Source: Allolobophora icterica
Taxonomy: Eukaryota > Annelida > Clitellata > Crassiclitellata > Lumbricidae
Reading direction: 5' to 3'
DNA length: 64,000 nucleotides
Assembly: GCA_963556255.1 (NCBI GenBank)
Contig: OY744606.1
Coordinates: 72,949,426 to 73,013,425 of the forward strand
In this document: piece after piece, positions 1 through 11,716 of the stretch
Layout of the letters: the number at the start of each line of letters is the position of its first letter
How positions within the stretch are numbered: position 1 is the stretch's first letter
Made by a program: the position numbers and the translations under genes
The notes under the pieces: model-generated
What the model was told of the DNA's origin: nothing
The model's input: the letters and a program-made list of their open reading frames with translations, nothing else
The model's database searches: none

Positions 1-61
1 GTATAGGTATGTATGTATGCATGCATGTATGTATAATTATATATAGATGGGTATGTATATA
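1..61. repeat. GTAT/ATGT-rich low-complexity DNA
   Basis: Degenerate tetranucleotide repeat of GTAT/ATGC type. The same kind of sequence continues at 1460-1665, on the other side of the Tc1/mariner element, so that element inserted into a pre-existing microsatellite. Confidence 0.8.
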
Positions 62-63
62 TA

Positions 64-1458
64 CAGGGTGGTCCAAAATAAACCGCACAGTGAAAGTTTT
101 CTTGATATAATGTATAACAATTCAATGTTTAATGCCATTTTTCTTACTTATTTATACATTTTCTCTGACGTCATTATTGACTTCATCATTGTTTATCATA
201 GTTTATGGTAAAGAAGTTGTTGTTTATAAGAGATTGTGATCATGGGACGCTTAACTGAGAATGACCGTTGTCTAATTTGGAATCTACGAACTCAGAAACA
301 TTGGGGGTCGTTGCGTATACGATGAAAGAATTTCCAAATAAGACATGGAAACGTCGTACTATCGATGACCTCATTAAAAAAATTGATACCGAAGGTACCA
401 CAGCTAGGAAGCCGGGTAGCGGACGTCCGAAATCAGCTCGAACAGATGCAAATATCAAGTTGGTAAGCGACCTTATCTGTAGCCAGGAAGACAAACCGCT
501 AAGCCATAAGAGCCCACGGGAGATCGCACGTGAAACCGGCATTTCACGTTCAACAGTTAAACGTATTGTAAAGAAAGATCTCGGACTTAACCAGTACAGG
601 CGCAAAGTTGGACAGCAGTTGAACAGCGATTGCAAGATGAAACGGATTCAGCGCAGTCAGCAACTTCTGCAGCGTTTTCCAACTGATCGTAGAGTTCGTA
701 GCATCTGGTGTACTGATGAAAAAACATTTACTGTTGCTACACCTGTAAATACACAGAACGATCGCGTATACGCACAAGCAAGGAAGAAACGTGATGTTTC
801 ATCAACGAGACTTATCCGTGAGCGCCAGCACTTCAGCCGTAACGTCATGGTTTCGGTCGCCATATCAAAAATGGGAAAGTCAAGCATTGTCGTCATTGAG
901 CCAGGTGCGAAGGTGAACAGTCAATATTATTGTCAGCACGTTCTTGGTGATGGTCTTTTACCTGACATCCGTGCAATATGCCAACACCACACTTGGACCC
1001 TACAGCAGGACGGCGCTCCATCACACACCGCCAAGAACACTATGGAGTATCTGCGACGTGAGAACATTTCTTTCATTGAGCCTGACATGTGGCCCCCAAA
1101 CCGCCCGGACTTGAATCCAGTCGACTACGCTGTTTGGGGCGCCCTTCAACAGATGGTATACCGTCGTAGAAGTTTCACTGTATACAGTGGATCAGCTGAA
1201 AGAAACAATCGTCACAGAGTGGACCAAGCTGTCACAGCGTTTCATTGACCGCGCAATTGATCAATGGCGTCGTCGGCTTCAATGCGTTGTCCAGCAGCAA
1301 GGAGGACACATTGAACATTTTATGTAACGAAATCCATCCATGTAATGTTACAGTAAAAATAATTGCTGTGTTTTTGTGAATTTTCACGGTTATATTTGAA
1401 TTGGTCTGACTAAAGTACTATCAATTTATCATTGTGCGGTTTATTTTGGACCACCCTG
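64..1458 (+). mobile_element. Tc1/mariner-superfamily DNA transposon
   Basis: The element starts CAGGGTGGTCCAAAATAAAC at 64 and ends with the reverse complement of the same sequence at 1458. The terminal inverted repeats match perfectly for 26 bp. Both ends are flanked by TA (62-63 and 1459-1460), the target-site duplication of this superfamily. It is 1,395 bp long and encodes one transposase with three catalytic Asp codons. Near-identical termini suggest a fairly recent insertion. The transposase frame is broken, so this copy is unlikely to move by itself. Confidence 0.95.
242..1327 (+). pseudogene. Tc1/mariner transposase (DD37D type), frame broken twice
   Basis: The longest open stretch (268-1248) shows helix-turn-helix segments in the N-terminal half, including a GSGRPKSART linker, followed by a DDE/D catalytic domain. 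The three catalytic Asp codons are at 715 (in WCTDEK), 1009 (in LQQDGAPSHTA) and 1123 (in DLNPVDY). The last two are separated by 37 residues, so the type is DD37D. The family-like start is the ATG at 242 (MGRLTENDR...), in another frame that stops at 323. The family-like C-terminus (QWRRRLQ...GGHIEHF, stop at 1325) is again in that other frame. The reading frame therefore shifts near 300-325 and near 1170-1187. Catalytic residues are intact but no single frame encodes the whole enzyme. Confidence 0.88.
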
Positions 1459-1459
1459 T

Positions 1460-1665
1460 ATATATGTAGTATTCTATGTATGTATACAATTGTATGTTTC
1501 TATTTATGTATGCAGGCCCTATACGTATGTGAATGCATGTAGGCTAAGTATGTTTGCATGTATGTATGTATAATGTGTATGTATATATGCATATATATGT
1601 TTATATGCATATAGGTAAGTATGTAGGTGTATATTGATGCATAGATATGCATGTATAGGTATATG
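1460..1665. repeat. ATGT-type degenerate microsatellite
   Basis: Tetranucleotide repeat (TATG/TGCA variants) directly right of the Tc1/mariner element. From about 1670 to 2040 there is unique-looking sequence with no gene I can support. Confidence 0.7.
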
Positions 1666-2074
1666 TTTAACTGACTCCATTACTGTTCGTCTGAGCCCCG
1701 TTAAGCGGCAAGGCAAGGCAGGTGTATGTAAAGAGGATTCAGATGATATTTGCGCTAAGCTTGTCATCCATAATTTATCAGAGTTCCGTTTCACTCGCCC
1801 TGGAGTCGACTGGTCCTCGTTTTACCTGATTTCCTCTTTGTCCTCCTCTGAGTCCTCTCAGACTCCTCTCCAGCTCATCACCGCTTGCATGCCCTGTTTT
1901 TGTCCCTTTGTCTATTTTACCATCTCTCAATCTTGTTTATGAACCTACTTTCATCAATCGTATAATCGTAATCTCGAAAGAGCCACTTAAAAGCTAAGCA
2001 CAGGGCACCAGCTTATTCACGAGCGCTGAATCGTGTCTTCATAATAATGATTGTCATAATCAGCGACATCATCA

Positions 2075-2078
2075 TCAT

Positions 2079-2136
<58 letters not shown>

Positions 2137-2237
2137 TAATAATTATACTAATATACTTCGGGAAAAAAATAATAACAAAAATAATACTACTAATGCAGTC
2201 ACCTTTCAAGCACTTCTCCGTCATTATCAGCGACATC

Positions 2238-2305
<68 letters not shown>

Positions 2306-2432
2306 TACCTCGGGGAGAAATAATAGGCTAATAACAAAAATACTACTACTAATGCAGTCGCCTTTCAAGCACTTCTCCGTCATAATCAGCGACATCATAT
2401 AATAATAATAATAATAATAAATAATAATAATA

Positions 2433-2466
<34 letters not shown>

Positions 2467-2470
2467 GTAA
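2075..2470. repeat. (ATA)n microsatellite inside a tandemly duplicated unit of about 155 bp
   Basis: Three long ATA/TAA runs (about 2079-2135, 2240-2305, 2400-2465) alternate with a spacer containing GCAGTCRCCTTTCAAGCAC and TCAGCGACATCAT. The spacer recurs at about 2195, 2350 and, as a partial copy, 2503. The whole array is therefore a compound tandem repeat and not independent microsatellites. Confidence 0.8.
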
Positions 2471-3189
2471 TTGTTAATAATAACAACAAAAATAATACTA
2501 ATAGTGCAGTCGCCTTTTAAAGCACTTCTCCGTGCTAGCACTTGACTAGTCTTAGCCAACCCAGACAGTAAGAATGATGATGATGATGATGCTAATAATA
2601 ATAATAATACTTTTCATTTTCCTCTCTATTTTTAATTATCATTATTCTTCTTATTATTATTATTATCATTATCACTTCCATTTTCCTCTCATCTTCTTCC
2701 CTCATTTCTTCTGTTTATGCTCTCCCTTGTCTCGCTTTTTATTTTCCTCCTATCCAGCTGCCTTCTGTTTCCATTTAGACCATCGTTTCTGTATGCCATC
2801 TTCGTTTTCTTTCTTTTCAATTCGTCTGAACTTAAGTCATTTCAAAAACTCGTTCCTTTTCTTTCATTTTACCGACTGCTTCTTTCTTTCCTAATCGTCG
2901 ATAATTCTGTGTCATTTCAAAATGCTTTTGCGTGGAAATTTAACCTAGATACCATTTATTTACATGGGCAACTTCACTGCACCAAATGACACTTTAAACT
3001 GACATGTCTGCATGCAATCCTATAAACTCTAATTAAGGGAAATTATTGAAGCATGCTGGTACTCCAACACATGCATATCCCTATCTAATTAATGGCAAAC
3101 AAATTAATGACAAGTATTACAAATTCCGGTATTTCAACACGCCTATATGCGTGCACCGGCAAAATAAAGGCTAAAGGCTTATGTAATCA
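2471..3189. other. No gene seen; pyrimidine-rich tract
   Basis: Contains the last partial copy of the spacer described at 2075-2470 and a TTC/TTA-rich stretch (about 2590-2900). Open frames here have only low-complexity Phe/Ser/Leu translations. I see no conserved domain. Confidence 0.5.
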
Positions 3190-3672
3190 ATGCACACACA
3201 CGCACGCACGCACGCACGCACGTACACGCACATACACACACGTACTCTCACAAACACACACATAGACTCACATAAACACACTCACACACATAACACATAC
3301 AAACACACACACACACATTCACCTATACACACCTACACACTCACACATACACACACGAACTCTCACAAACACACACTCACATACACACACACAGACTCAC
3401 ACATATATTCACATAAACACACTCAGATACACACACATACAAACACACACACTCACACACACACCCCTATACACACACACCTACACACCTACACACTCAC
3501 ACACACACACACTCACACACACTCACACACACACACACACACACTCTCACACACACACACATACACCCACATACAAACACACACACACTCACCTACACAC
3601 ACACACACACACACACACACCTATACACACCTACACACTCACACACACACACACTCACATACACACATACAC
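3190..3672. repeat. (CA)n-rich microsatellite
   Basis: About 480 bp of CA dinucleotides with CT, TA and CG interruptions. The His/Thr-rich open frame is a by-product of the repeat. Confidence 0.95.
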
Positions 3673-4084
3673 GTCTGCGAGAGACAGCGACCATTCTGAG
3701 TGCATAATTGGGTTTCGTCTGCCAATTAAGAAGACGTCGAGTGAGGAACTGAAGCGTCCTATACGTTGTTCGTCTGATGTTCGTGTTATCCGTTTAGGCA
3801 AATCTGGTTATCTGCCGCCTCTGAAAACACGATTTCTCAATTAAGCAATGTCAAACAACTTCACAGCCGACAACGAATTAGTCACGCCGCGCACACGCAC
3901 ACAAACATCCACAACCACAAACACATACATACGAGGCGTTCCTGACGCAAATATGCCTATATATATACATATGACACATATACATACTTACATACACACA
4001 TTACATACATACATACACGCACATATACAATGTTATACATACACACATCACATACACGCATACTTACATACGTACATACAAGAC

Positions 4085-4835
4085 CGCCTGCACAATAGCC
4101 ACCTCAATTGTCCATTCCAAACTTGATTACTGCAATTCCCTTTTCTACAACATCGACTCTTCCCAAATAAAACGCCTGCAAATAGTCCAGAATGCCCTCG
4201 CCCGCGCAGTCACCAAAATTCCCAAACACCATCACAAAACCTGTTTTGAAATCACTTCATTGGCTAAAAGTCCCTCAACGCATCCAATACAAAATCATAT
4301 TTCGTATACTTACAAGTACAACGCCCTTCAAACCTCCTTACATTCGCCAGCTATTCACCATCCAACCGTCCGGGTCTACTCGCTCATCATCATATCTTTC
4401 TCTATCTCGGCCTTCAGCGTCCTCATCTCTGAAATTCTGCAACCGCTCCTTAGTCTATGCTGCACCGGCTCTTTGGAATGACCTCCCAAAAGATCTCCGC
4501 CAGTTTGCTCATCCTCCCATATTGCCTGTTGACATCAACTCTCCTCTGCTTGCACTGTCCTCCGCTGCTTTCCACTCACGACTGAAAACCGAACTCTTCA
4601 AGATATCCTATCCTGATTCCATTCCTGCGCCACCACACAACCGCCATCATCACCGATTACCACCGTAGCACCCTGCTGTCTGCTTGACCTCCCCGGACTC
4701 TGAACTGGCACCGGAACGGACAAGGCGGACATGGTTATTGCGGACTTGATTTGATATAGCGCCGGTGAATAAGCTGGTCTCCCTGACGTGGCTTTTGTGT
4801 GGCGCTGAGAAATTTCGGAGATTTACATTTACATT
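4085..4835 (+). mobile_element. CR1/L2-like LINE, 3' end with reverse transcriptase C-terminus
   Basis: Across frameshifts the translation shows the usual end of a CR1/jockey-type ORF2: DYCNS, IKRLQIVQNALARAVTK, LKSLHWLKVPQRIQYK, then AAPALWNDLPKDLRQ and FHSRLKTELFK up to a stop near 4668. The 3' untranslated part ends in an ATTTACATTTACATTTACAT tail. It is 5'-truncated and frame-disrupted. Related 3' ends occur at 7975-8215 and 13430-13540. Confidence 0.85.
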
Positions 4836-5891
4836 TACATACTGGAGTTTGATGTGGTTTCGATACTTAGACTTCCATATATCGCTATCGCCAGGGTTCG
4901 ATGAACGTATACGCCCTATGTCGGCCAAATTCAGCGACGCCTTTTCTGTGCCTGTCAAAAAATTGACATATAGCCCTACTTCAAAAAGAGAGGAAGAAAA
5001 AACATGTTTATGATCAGCTCCCCTCCATGATGCCTTTTCTTAGCATCAGTTTGGTAATATAACTATATAAGCAAGCATAACTTACTCAGCAATAAATAAA
5101 ATTAACACGTCCCTGCATTTTTAGTCCCACTACAAGCTCAAACAAGCAACAACCCAGTGCTGAATACTCACCCACATGTACATTTAAACTTGATTTCTCA
5201 GTAGATGTACACCCCACTTTTTGGTACCTTTTCTCCCAGCCGATCGCATTACATTTCGAACGACGCGAAATCTGCTTTCCACGCATGCTACATTTAGAGT
5301 TTTCGCTAGTCACTGTATATATGAGCATTAAAATTCTGAAACGTTTCACCTGTCTTGTAAAGGCCGCATTTTTTAGCGAAAAAAACACACACACACACAC
5401 GGGTCAGTTCCAACAATCTCGTCCTTCAAACGTCAACTTCAAACCTTCCATTTAGCGAGACCATCGGTCACTTAGTTCTCTCCATCGGCTCTCCATTAGG
5501 CCTTTCTTCCGGCTCCCTTTATGCGCAGAATAAAACAAATCGATTTGTATTTGGTTGGTTAGGTAAGGATTGGATCCGATTCAAAATTCAAAAGTTAGAT
5601 TTTGGACAGGGAGGATAACGCAGACAGTAGGTGTTTGGAGTCGCAGCAACAAGAATTATTTCACTTGTGTCGTTTCAAGTTTAACATACAAGCAGGGGCG
5701 TAACTTTGGTCTAAAAAGTCGGGGGGTACCAATTTATTACATACACGAAGCAAGGCGGAGACTGCGATCTCTGGGAAGGCTCAATAATAAAACACTGATT
5801 GGCATTGTTCAAAAAGTGGGGGTGCCTCCCATCAGTTCAAAAAGTGGTGGGTACCGTACCCCCAGTCCAAAAAGTGGGATACCCTCGTACC

Positions 5892-6854
5892 CAGTGATAT
5901 TTTACTTCTAAAAATAATTCCTAATTCAGTTCTAATTCAGTTCTGAGCTCTTGAATTTTACTTCTAATTCTAATTTTACTTCACAAATAATTTTACTTCT
6001 CATTCCTATTTTACTTCTCAAATAATTTTACTTCTTATTTTAGTTTTCCAAATAATTATTAATTTCCGTGCTGTAAAAGTAGCCTACCTATGGGACCTTG
6101 CAGAGAGAAGCACACCAAGCCTGTCTCGAGAAAGAAAAAACTGTTTGTAGTAAAACAAGGGGTGAATCGTTTGTCTAACAATGCTGGTAATTTGAATTTT
6201 GAGTCGTGTGGTTATCAATAATACGAAACGAAGAATTATCTTCCAAGACTTATATTGCTTGTATTTCTCCAGCTAGTGCTGTTTCACAAATTCCATCGTT
6301 TTCCCAGTTTAGTAGGGCCTACTTGGCATGTAGATCTGCCTGCACATGTAGTTTCGTCGAAATGATAAACCCCAAATTCGGCAATCTCGCTTCCTTCCGG
6401 TCAACATTCTCAATAAACTCGTAATTTTACAATTTAACGATCACATCCAAAATAAAATGGCTTATGAAACTGAGGTCGCTGGTATGCAATTAAGTGGGGA
6501 CAATTATTAGACAACGAAGACCAAAGATAGTATTGGCTCCCTACTACATCGAGAATGGTATGCGCAGCGTGTTCATCTCAACCGAAGTTTTCCAGTGGAT
6601 TTTGTTTGGAGCGCGTGCAATTTTACAGGTACTAGCCTTCGTCTCAACTTAAGCGCCACAAGAAGTAAAATGATTTTACTTCTGAAAATAATTCCTAATT
6701 TCGTTCATAATTTTAGTTCGGCAAATAATTCTTAATTCAATTCCTAATTTCGTTCTTTCTGCTGAAATAATTCCTACTTTTACTTCTAGTTTTCGTTAAC
6801 GAAATCATTTATTTTTACTTCTAATTTTAGTTCTCGTTAACGAAAATATCACTG
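5892..6854 (+). mobile_element. hAT element (CAGTGATATTTT ends) nested in the 5693-6881 MITE
   Basis: Terminal inverted repeat CAGTGATATTTT at both ends. An exact 8-bp target duplication ctcgtacc lies at 5884-5891 and 6855-6862. Subterminal regions are built of degenerate units such as TTTTACTTCTAATTC and the palindrome TTCGTTAACGAA. The interior keeps a trace of a hAT transposase C-terminus. Confidence 0.88.
6206..6424 (+). pseudogene. Relic of a hAT transposase C-terminal dimerisation domain
   Basis: The frame reads ELSSKTYIACISPASAVS and then SRAYLACRSACTCSFVEMI. This resembles the YL-x-IPASSA-ERxFS-xxG-xxxRR-xLxxxxVExL pattern of hAT C-termini, with gaps. It lies inside the hAT element 5892-6854. 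The alignment is short and by eye, so identification is moderate. Confidence 0.45.
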
Positions 6855-6907
6855 CTCGTACCCCCACAAATTACGCCTATGCACACAAGGGAAGTTAAGT
6901 GTTCTGC

Positions 6908-7020
6908 GGTAGTAGTTTCAGTTTAACGACGCTGTGTCATAACAAAGATGATTAGCGTCGTCCCCCTCCTTTATTCAGGCTTGGGACTGGCACTGTCAGA
7001 GTACGAACAGTGGCGAAGTT
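6908..7020 (+). repeat. Unclassified interspersed repeat, copy 1
   Basis: About 110 bp containing GACGCTGTGTCATAACAAAG and GGACTGGCACTGTCAGAGTA. The same sequence is present in reverse complement at 63012-63125. In both places it lies next to the CATAGGCGTAAT-type MITE. From 7021 to 7735 I see no gene or recognisable repeat. Confidence 0.7.
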
Positions 7021-7813
7021 TAAGTGTTCTGCAGCAATGACCTCTTATTTAAACGGTCTGCAGCTTCAAAAAGGTACAGATGGTAAGAGCCTGTAGGCTA
7101 TTAGCCAAGAACCAATAATCGCAAGACTGGAAACTCTTTATATAACGTCATGTGACTAGTTTAAGGGCGGCCCTCTGGCGGACAGCAAACTATCGCGTCT
7201 TGTTTACATAGCAAATGCATAGAGTTAATTAAATTTATGCAGGAAAATCGACGTATAATTATTAACATTTGCAGAGTAAAACATTGCCTGTGGGGAGTAA
7301 CACATCGCATTTAATATCAGGCGAGGTTTCATCTGTTGGTAAGGATGCAACCGTATAGGACCTACAATTATTTAACCAGTAACAATTCCTCTACATGTAG
7401 GCGTATATATAGATTCCTTGGCTATTTGCTATAGTCTAAGGCGTCATACAACCGATATTTTATCACCAAAAGTCTCTGATTGGGAGAATTGGCATGCAAC
7501 ATCACCTCAGCTCATTCGGGGCATAGGATGCAGAGTTTGGCATGTATGCGTCCATTTATTTGCACAGTGCCTTCAAGTGCCACTCAGAAGCACCGACACA
7601 TAACTATGAGATAAGCTAAAAATGTTCTTCATACTACACTTCGATAGCCAGCATACCAGTCCTCCGAGTCTTAGACTTCCTCGAGGTATCCCTATAATAA
7701 TATAAATTTATATATAATATAATAATATACAATTTTTATATAAATTTATATTTTACTACATTCGTTGATGTGGGTTTCATAACTTGGCTACTATTGTAAA
7801 CCTCAGCATTCCC

Positions 7814-7974
<161 letters not shown>

Positions 7975-7976
<2 letters not shown>

Positions 7977-8215
7977 ATGCAGCTTTCAATTCACGACTGA
8001 AACGCGAACTTCTTAAGCTATTCCGTTCTATTTCTGCTCATGCCTGGCACCCCGATTCCACAACCACTAACGATTTCCAACGGAACACCATGCTGTCTCC
8101 TCGGCTTGACCTCCCTGGATTCTGACCTGGCACCGAAACGGACCAAAGCAACCTGGATCCTGCAGACTTTTGTCAGGCGCTAAGAAATTTTCAACATTTA
8201 CATTACATATTGTCG
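7975..8215 (+). mobile_element. CR1/L2-like LINE 3' end, second copy
   Basis: Reads FNSRLKRELLKLF (compare FHSRLKTELFKIS of the 4085 copy), then the same 3' untranslated words (CTTGACCTCCCTGGATTCTG, GGCGCTAAGAAATTTTC) and an ACATTTACATTACAT tail. Only the last ~240 bp of the family are present. Confidence 0.8.
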
Positions 8216-9464
8216 TGATCGTTGTTCCAAGCCAGAAAAAGACCTAAGACCTGTGTTTAAGTTGTCGGGGAGGTGGTGGTATAAACCCCTAGCTCTCCTT
8301 CTAACCCCTCTGCTAAAGATGTTGGGGTCAGGTATTGACCCCCAGATGTTTTTTGTGTGCAGCATACTAACATTAGAATTTGATCTGCGTTCGTGTACCG
8401 TGTTATCTGTATAACTTTCGCCCCCCCAGCCCTTTTCTGGCAACTAAAAAACTGGACCTCTATCAGCATGGAGGAATGATTAAGAGAAAACTCATATCCA
8501 AGTCATCACAGTCGATGATGACAGACACGTCGGCGTAACCCAGCTTATGCACGGGTATTCCAATATGGCTCAGCATTGCCTTCTATTATGGTCGGTCCTC
8601 CTTCCGATTTAATAACTGCCTTTACGCAATATGACGGAACTATTGACGAAAGAAGTTTGCGGTGGCATTTGGACGACGGCACGGGCAAAGATCCTCCTTC
8701 GCGTAGTCCCCCATGGAGGGGGACACTGTGTGCATGCCTGGCCGATGGACGAGGCAACGGTTCGTGGTTCATGCTGAACGAATAATCAAAAAGCATAAAA
8801 GGAAACTTGCGTTCCATTGAATTGTCCGTCATTTCGCAAGAGGGGAAGACGCCGATAGATTGATTAGCGCGCGGCGATCGATAGCCAACTATTCAGCGCA
8901 ATGTTTGTCGAAAGACACGCCGCACTTCGTACGGTGATAGATTCCCGGGTTAAACGCTTTCAAATATGGTTAGGTTCACACCAGTCAATCGTCGCTCTCA
9001 CCCACCGGCGTGCCAATGTATGCTCGGAAAATAAGAGTTTACGCATATTCGATTCGTTGTAAACTCAGCATTTTTCAGCGCACACAGGTCTTTGTTCAGG
9101 GAATCACTGTAACCGTACACTCAGCATTTCATCCGCACCCTAAAAGCATATTTATGATAAACGTACGTATAGGCCTTCTTGATCGTAAACTCCAAAATTT
9201 TCCGTGCTCAAGACAACCAAGTCTAAAGATTCAGAGAACCACCTACTCAGTCCAGGTAAAGGCGAATAAGGTTGCGTCAGCTAGGTTCGGTTCTGAGTAA
9301 AGCTAGGAGATGAAGAGCAGTCCCTTCCGCTAACCCTGAAAGGCGGCCATGGGTATGAAATGTTAGCAACTTCATTTTCTAAGCCTCGGCATACGAGGCC
9401 AGGTGACCAGTCCTCTCCCCCCACCGTCTGATCTCAGTCACCCACTGACTGTACGGCCAATGTA
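8216..9464. other. No gene supported
   Basis: Mixed-composition DNA. A short open frame at 8576-8785 (+) has no recognisable family and no splice context I can defend. Nothing else stands out. Confidence 0.4.
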
Positions 9465-9530
9465 ATTGTAATAGCTGAGTTGGCAAGGGACATAAGTGAA
9501 GCAGAAATGCCGTGACGGGGTAAAACTGGA
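9465..9530 (-). mobile_element. SINE fragment related to 18775-18905
   Basis: Shares TAGCTGAGTTGGCAAGGG and GAAGCAGAAAT with the SINE at 18775-18905 (there TAGCCGAGTTGGCAAGGG and GGAGCAGAAAT). The tRNA-like promoter boxes are not preserved. 9531-10060 holds nothing recognisable. Confidence 0.4.
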
Positions 9531-10060
9531 AACATCTGAAAAGGTATAGACAGGGACAGCGCAGTGGAGGATGGTTTTTGAAGTTGCAACAACGGCAATA
9601 ATCTTAGATGAATTGGCAATAGTCTGATTGGGATATTTGATGCAGCCGAATTTTTTAGTTCGAAACGAAAATGGTTAGGCTAAATTGCATATGTGGGAGG
9701 TCCGTGAGAAGAGAGTAAGATTCGCCTTTCTTTCGATCGGTGTTTCTTCCGAAGAGGTGGAACACGTTGTTGGGCCTTGAAGATTAAGGACTTAAGGAGG
9801 AAGTCGGAAATGACGACGTGAAGTGAGGCTCGAAGAGGGCGAGTCGGACAGTGGAGACACCGGAAGTTGGGACATCTGATTAACTCACGCACGGGATTGG
9901 GAGGACTAGAAATTAAAATCACATTAGAAATTATTCTGAAATAACTTTCTTGCAGTAATCAATAGTCGTTTTGTGAATTCGCTATTGGGGCAAGCCCCGC
10001 CTTTTCAGCTGCAGATGTCAATAAATGTTCACGTAGGCTATAGGAGACACGGTCGTCTAC

Positions 10061-10243
10061 AGCCACCGTATATGGTCTCAATTCAACCCATTTTAATGAA
10101 TTTATCCGGCGAGATTCCTCACCACCGCTGCCCGTTTGAGTGGGTGTAATATCACTTACAAGTCCCCGCGTACAAACCGTGCTGCAATAAGTCACCATTG
10201 GTATGCGAACCGGCCTCCGCACGCCCAGGGACACCTTGACGTA
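10061..10243 (-). repeat. Unclassified SINE-like repeat M, copy 1
   Basis: Matches 12848-13060 and 63818-64000 over ACCGTATATGGTCTC, CACCACCGCTGCCCGT, the GGTCCCCGTG region and CGCACGCCCAGGGAC. It is the most diverged copy at its left end. Strand is given as minus because copy 2, read on that strand, ends in a TTTACA-type tail. The stretch 10244-11716 otherwise shows no gene, apart from the hairpin at 11559. Confidence 0.6.
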
Positions 10244-11558
10244 TAGCAATACACCACGATCAGTATGCAGGCACCGTCGCCATGAGCAGACCTCAACAGG
10301 ACACCGTTTGAATGCGACGTATCCAAGAATAGAAAAGGGTAGTAGGCCTACGTCAAGGACGTCCGGAAAGAGGTAGGGAGGGGGGTTAATCAAAATGAGG
10401 ATAGGGGTCATGCCCATGCAATGCTGACGTCCGCATCTAAATATGGTAGTCATTTCAGTAAAGCTCGAGCCTTTAAACACGAAATTCAATGAGACATTGG
10501 ATGATCTAATGTGACGCCTTTTACTTGACGCGGCAGTATCCCCCACCGCACAGCACAGTTACCCCATCAAATCAACACGTTGCCTCACCTTAGTACTTCG
10601 TTGGAGTGCGGACGTGCGCAAAAAAGTATAAGGAGGGAAAGCCAAATACGGACAAAGGGGACGGGATGGTCCACAGTACACAACTCTTCGCGGACATCCG
10701 TTAAATAGACGACCGTCAAATGCATTTCAGAGAATTGCCAACTTCGTGATATTCCTATTTATAGCATCCTATCGACAAAACAATGCCCCACGACCGAAAA
10801 GAAAGCCCTACTATTGATTAGTTAGGCCACTCAAATTGCCAGATTGTAAGCACCTTACAGAGATTGCTGGTTGTAGTCCTATAGGCATTCGCCTATGGTT
10901 TAGGCCTACTACAGACAATAACATTTCTACACAGGCCGACGTGCGCGTCTATATCAGAGATAATGGGCATATTTCTTTAAGCTATTGAACAGCTAGAGAA
11001 GATTTCGTCGGATTGCCTTGGACGGCCTCGCAGTGCTTCGATTCCTTAAGTGTTCCATCGAGAAAAAAAACGAGCGGACGGATAGGCTTTCTCTGTGTGT
11101 GATTCGGCCATCTGTGCAACCACAACGTACACCACTGTCGCTAAAGTAAAGCTTCTTCACAAGAAAACAAAGAACTAAAAGCGCCACGGCACGCTCTATA
11201 TACTTCCCTCGAGTATGTTTTAACGCGAAGTTCCAGAAACCGAATCTGTTCAAACCGCTCAATCGACCGTGGATGTAGGATGTCCGCAGAGGCCACACAA
11301 CACAGAGGCTGCTTGAGCGGAAGGGCAATGGCAGCTGTCCAAACGACACATTTGTGCCTCTCCGACCCTACACTTGCACTGAGATAAGCCAGCGTAGAGA
11401 CGCTCACCTTCAAAGACACGGATGTAGCGTTACACTGACACGATTTACGCAATGAATAACCAAATGAAACAGAATTACAAAGTCAACTTAAACGCAAGCT
11501 GTCGACGTTCGTTAACGACCCCACAAACTGCGACGAACTACAGTCCACGAATTCCAAG

Positions 11559-11589
11559 CCTTGTAGGTCTGAGCTAGAGACCTACAAGG
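11559..11589. repeat. 12-bp perfect hairpin
   Basis: CCTTGTAGGTCT, a 7-nt loop, then AGACCTACAAGG. Function unknown; it could be a remnant of a foldback element. Confidence 0.6.
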
Positions 11590-11716
11590 TCAGTCAGTAC
11601 GGTAGCCTATCAGATGACAACTGTCAGTAGGGTTGCTGGACAGCGGGCATCTAACAGCTCTCCGTTAACCATCAGAGACCCAGCGTTCAAGTTTTCAGAA
11701 ACAATCGAAACGCTAT

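Larger units (their letters stand above)
5693..6881. mobile_element. hAT-like MITE with CAGGGGCGTAAC / CATAGGCGTAAT ends, split by a second insertion
   Basis: Starts CAGGGGCGTAACTTTGG and ends in the reverse complement of CATAGGCGTAATTTGTGGGG. Flanks are catacaag (5685-5692) and cacacaag (6882-6889), an 8-bp duplication with one mismatch. The element proper is only about 5693-5891 plus 6863-6881; the rest is the nested element 5892-6854. It is homologous, in inverted orientation, to 63393-63742. Confidence 0.78.

Noticed and set aside
3190..3699. His/Thr-rich 169-codon open frame
   Set aside because: By-product of the CA microsatellite.
8576..8785. 69-codon open frame as a small gene
   Set aside because: No recognisable domain, no splice context, and an overlapping frame of similar length on the other strand.
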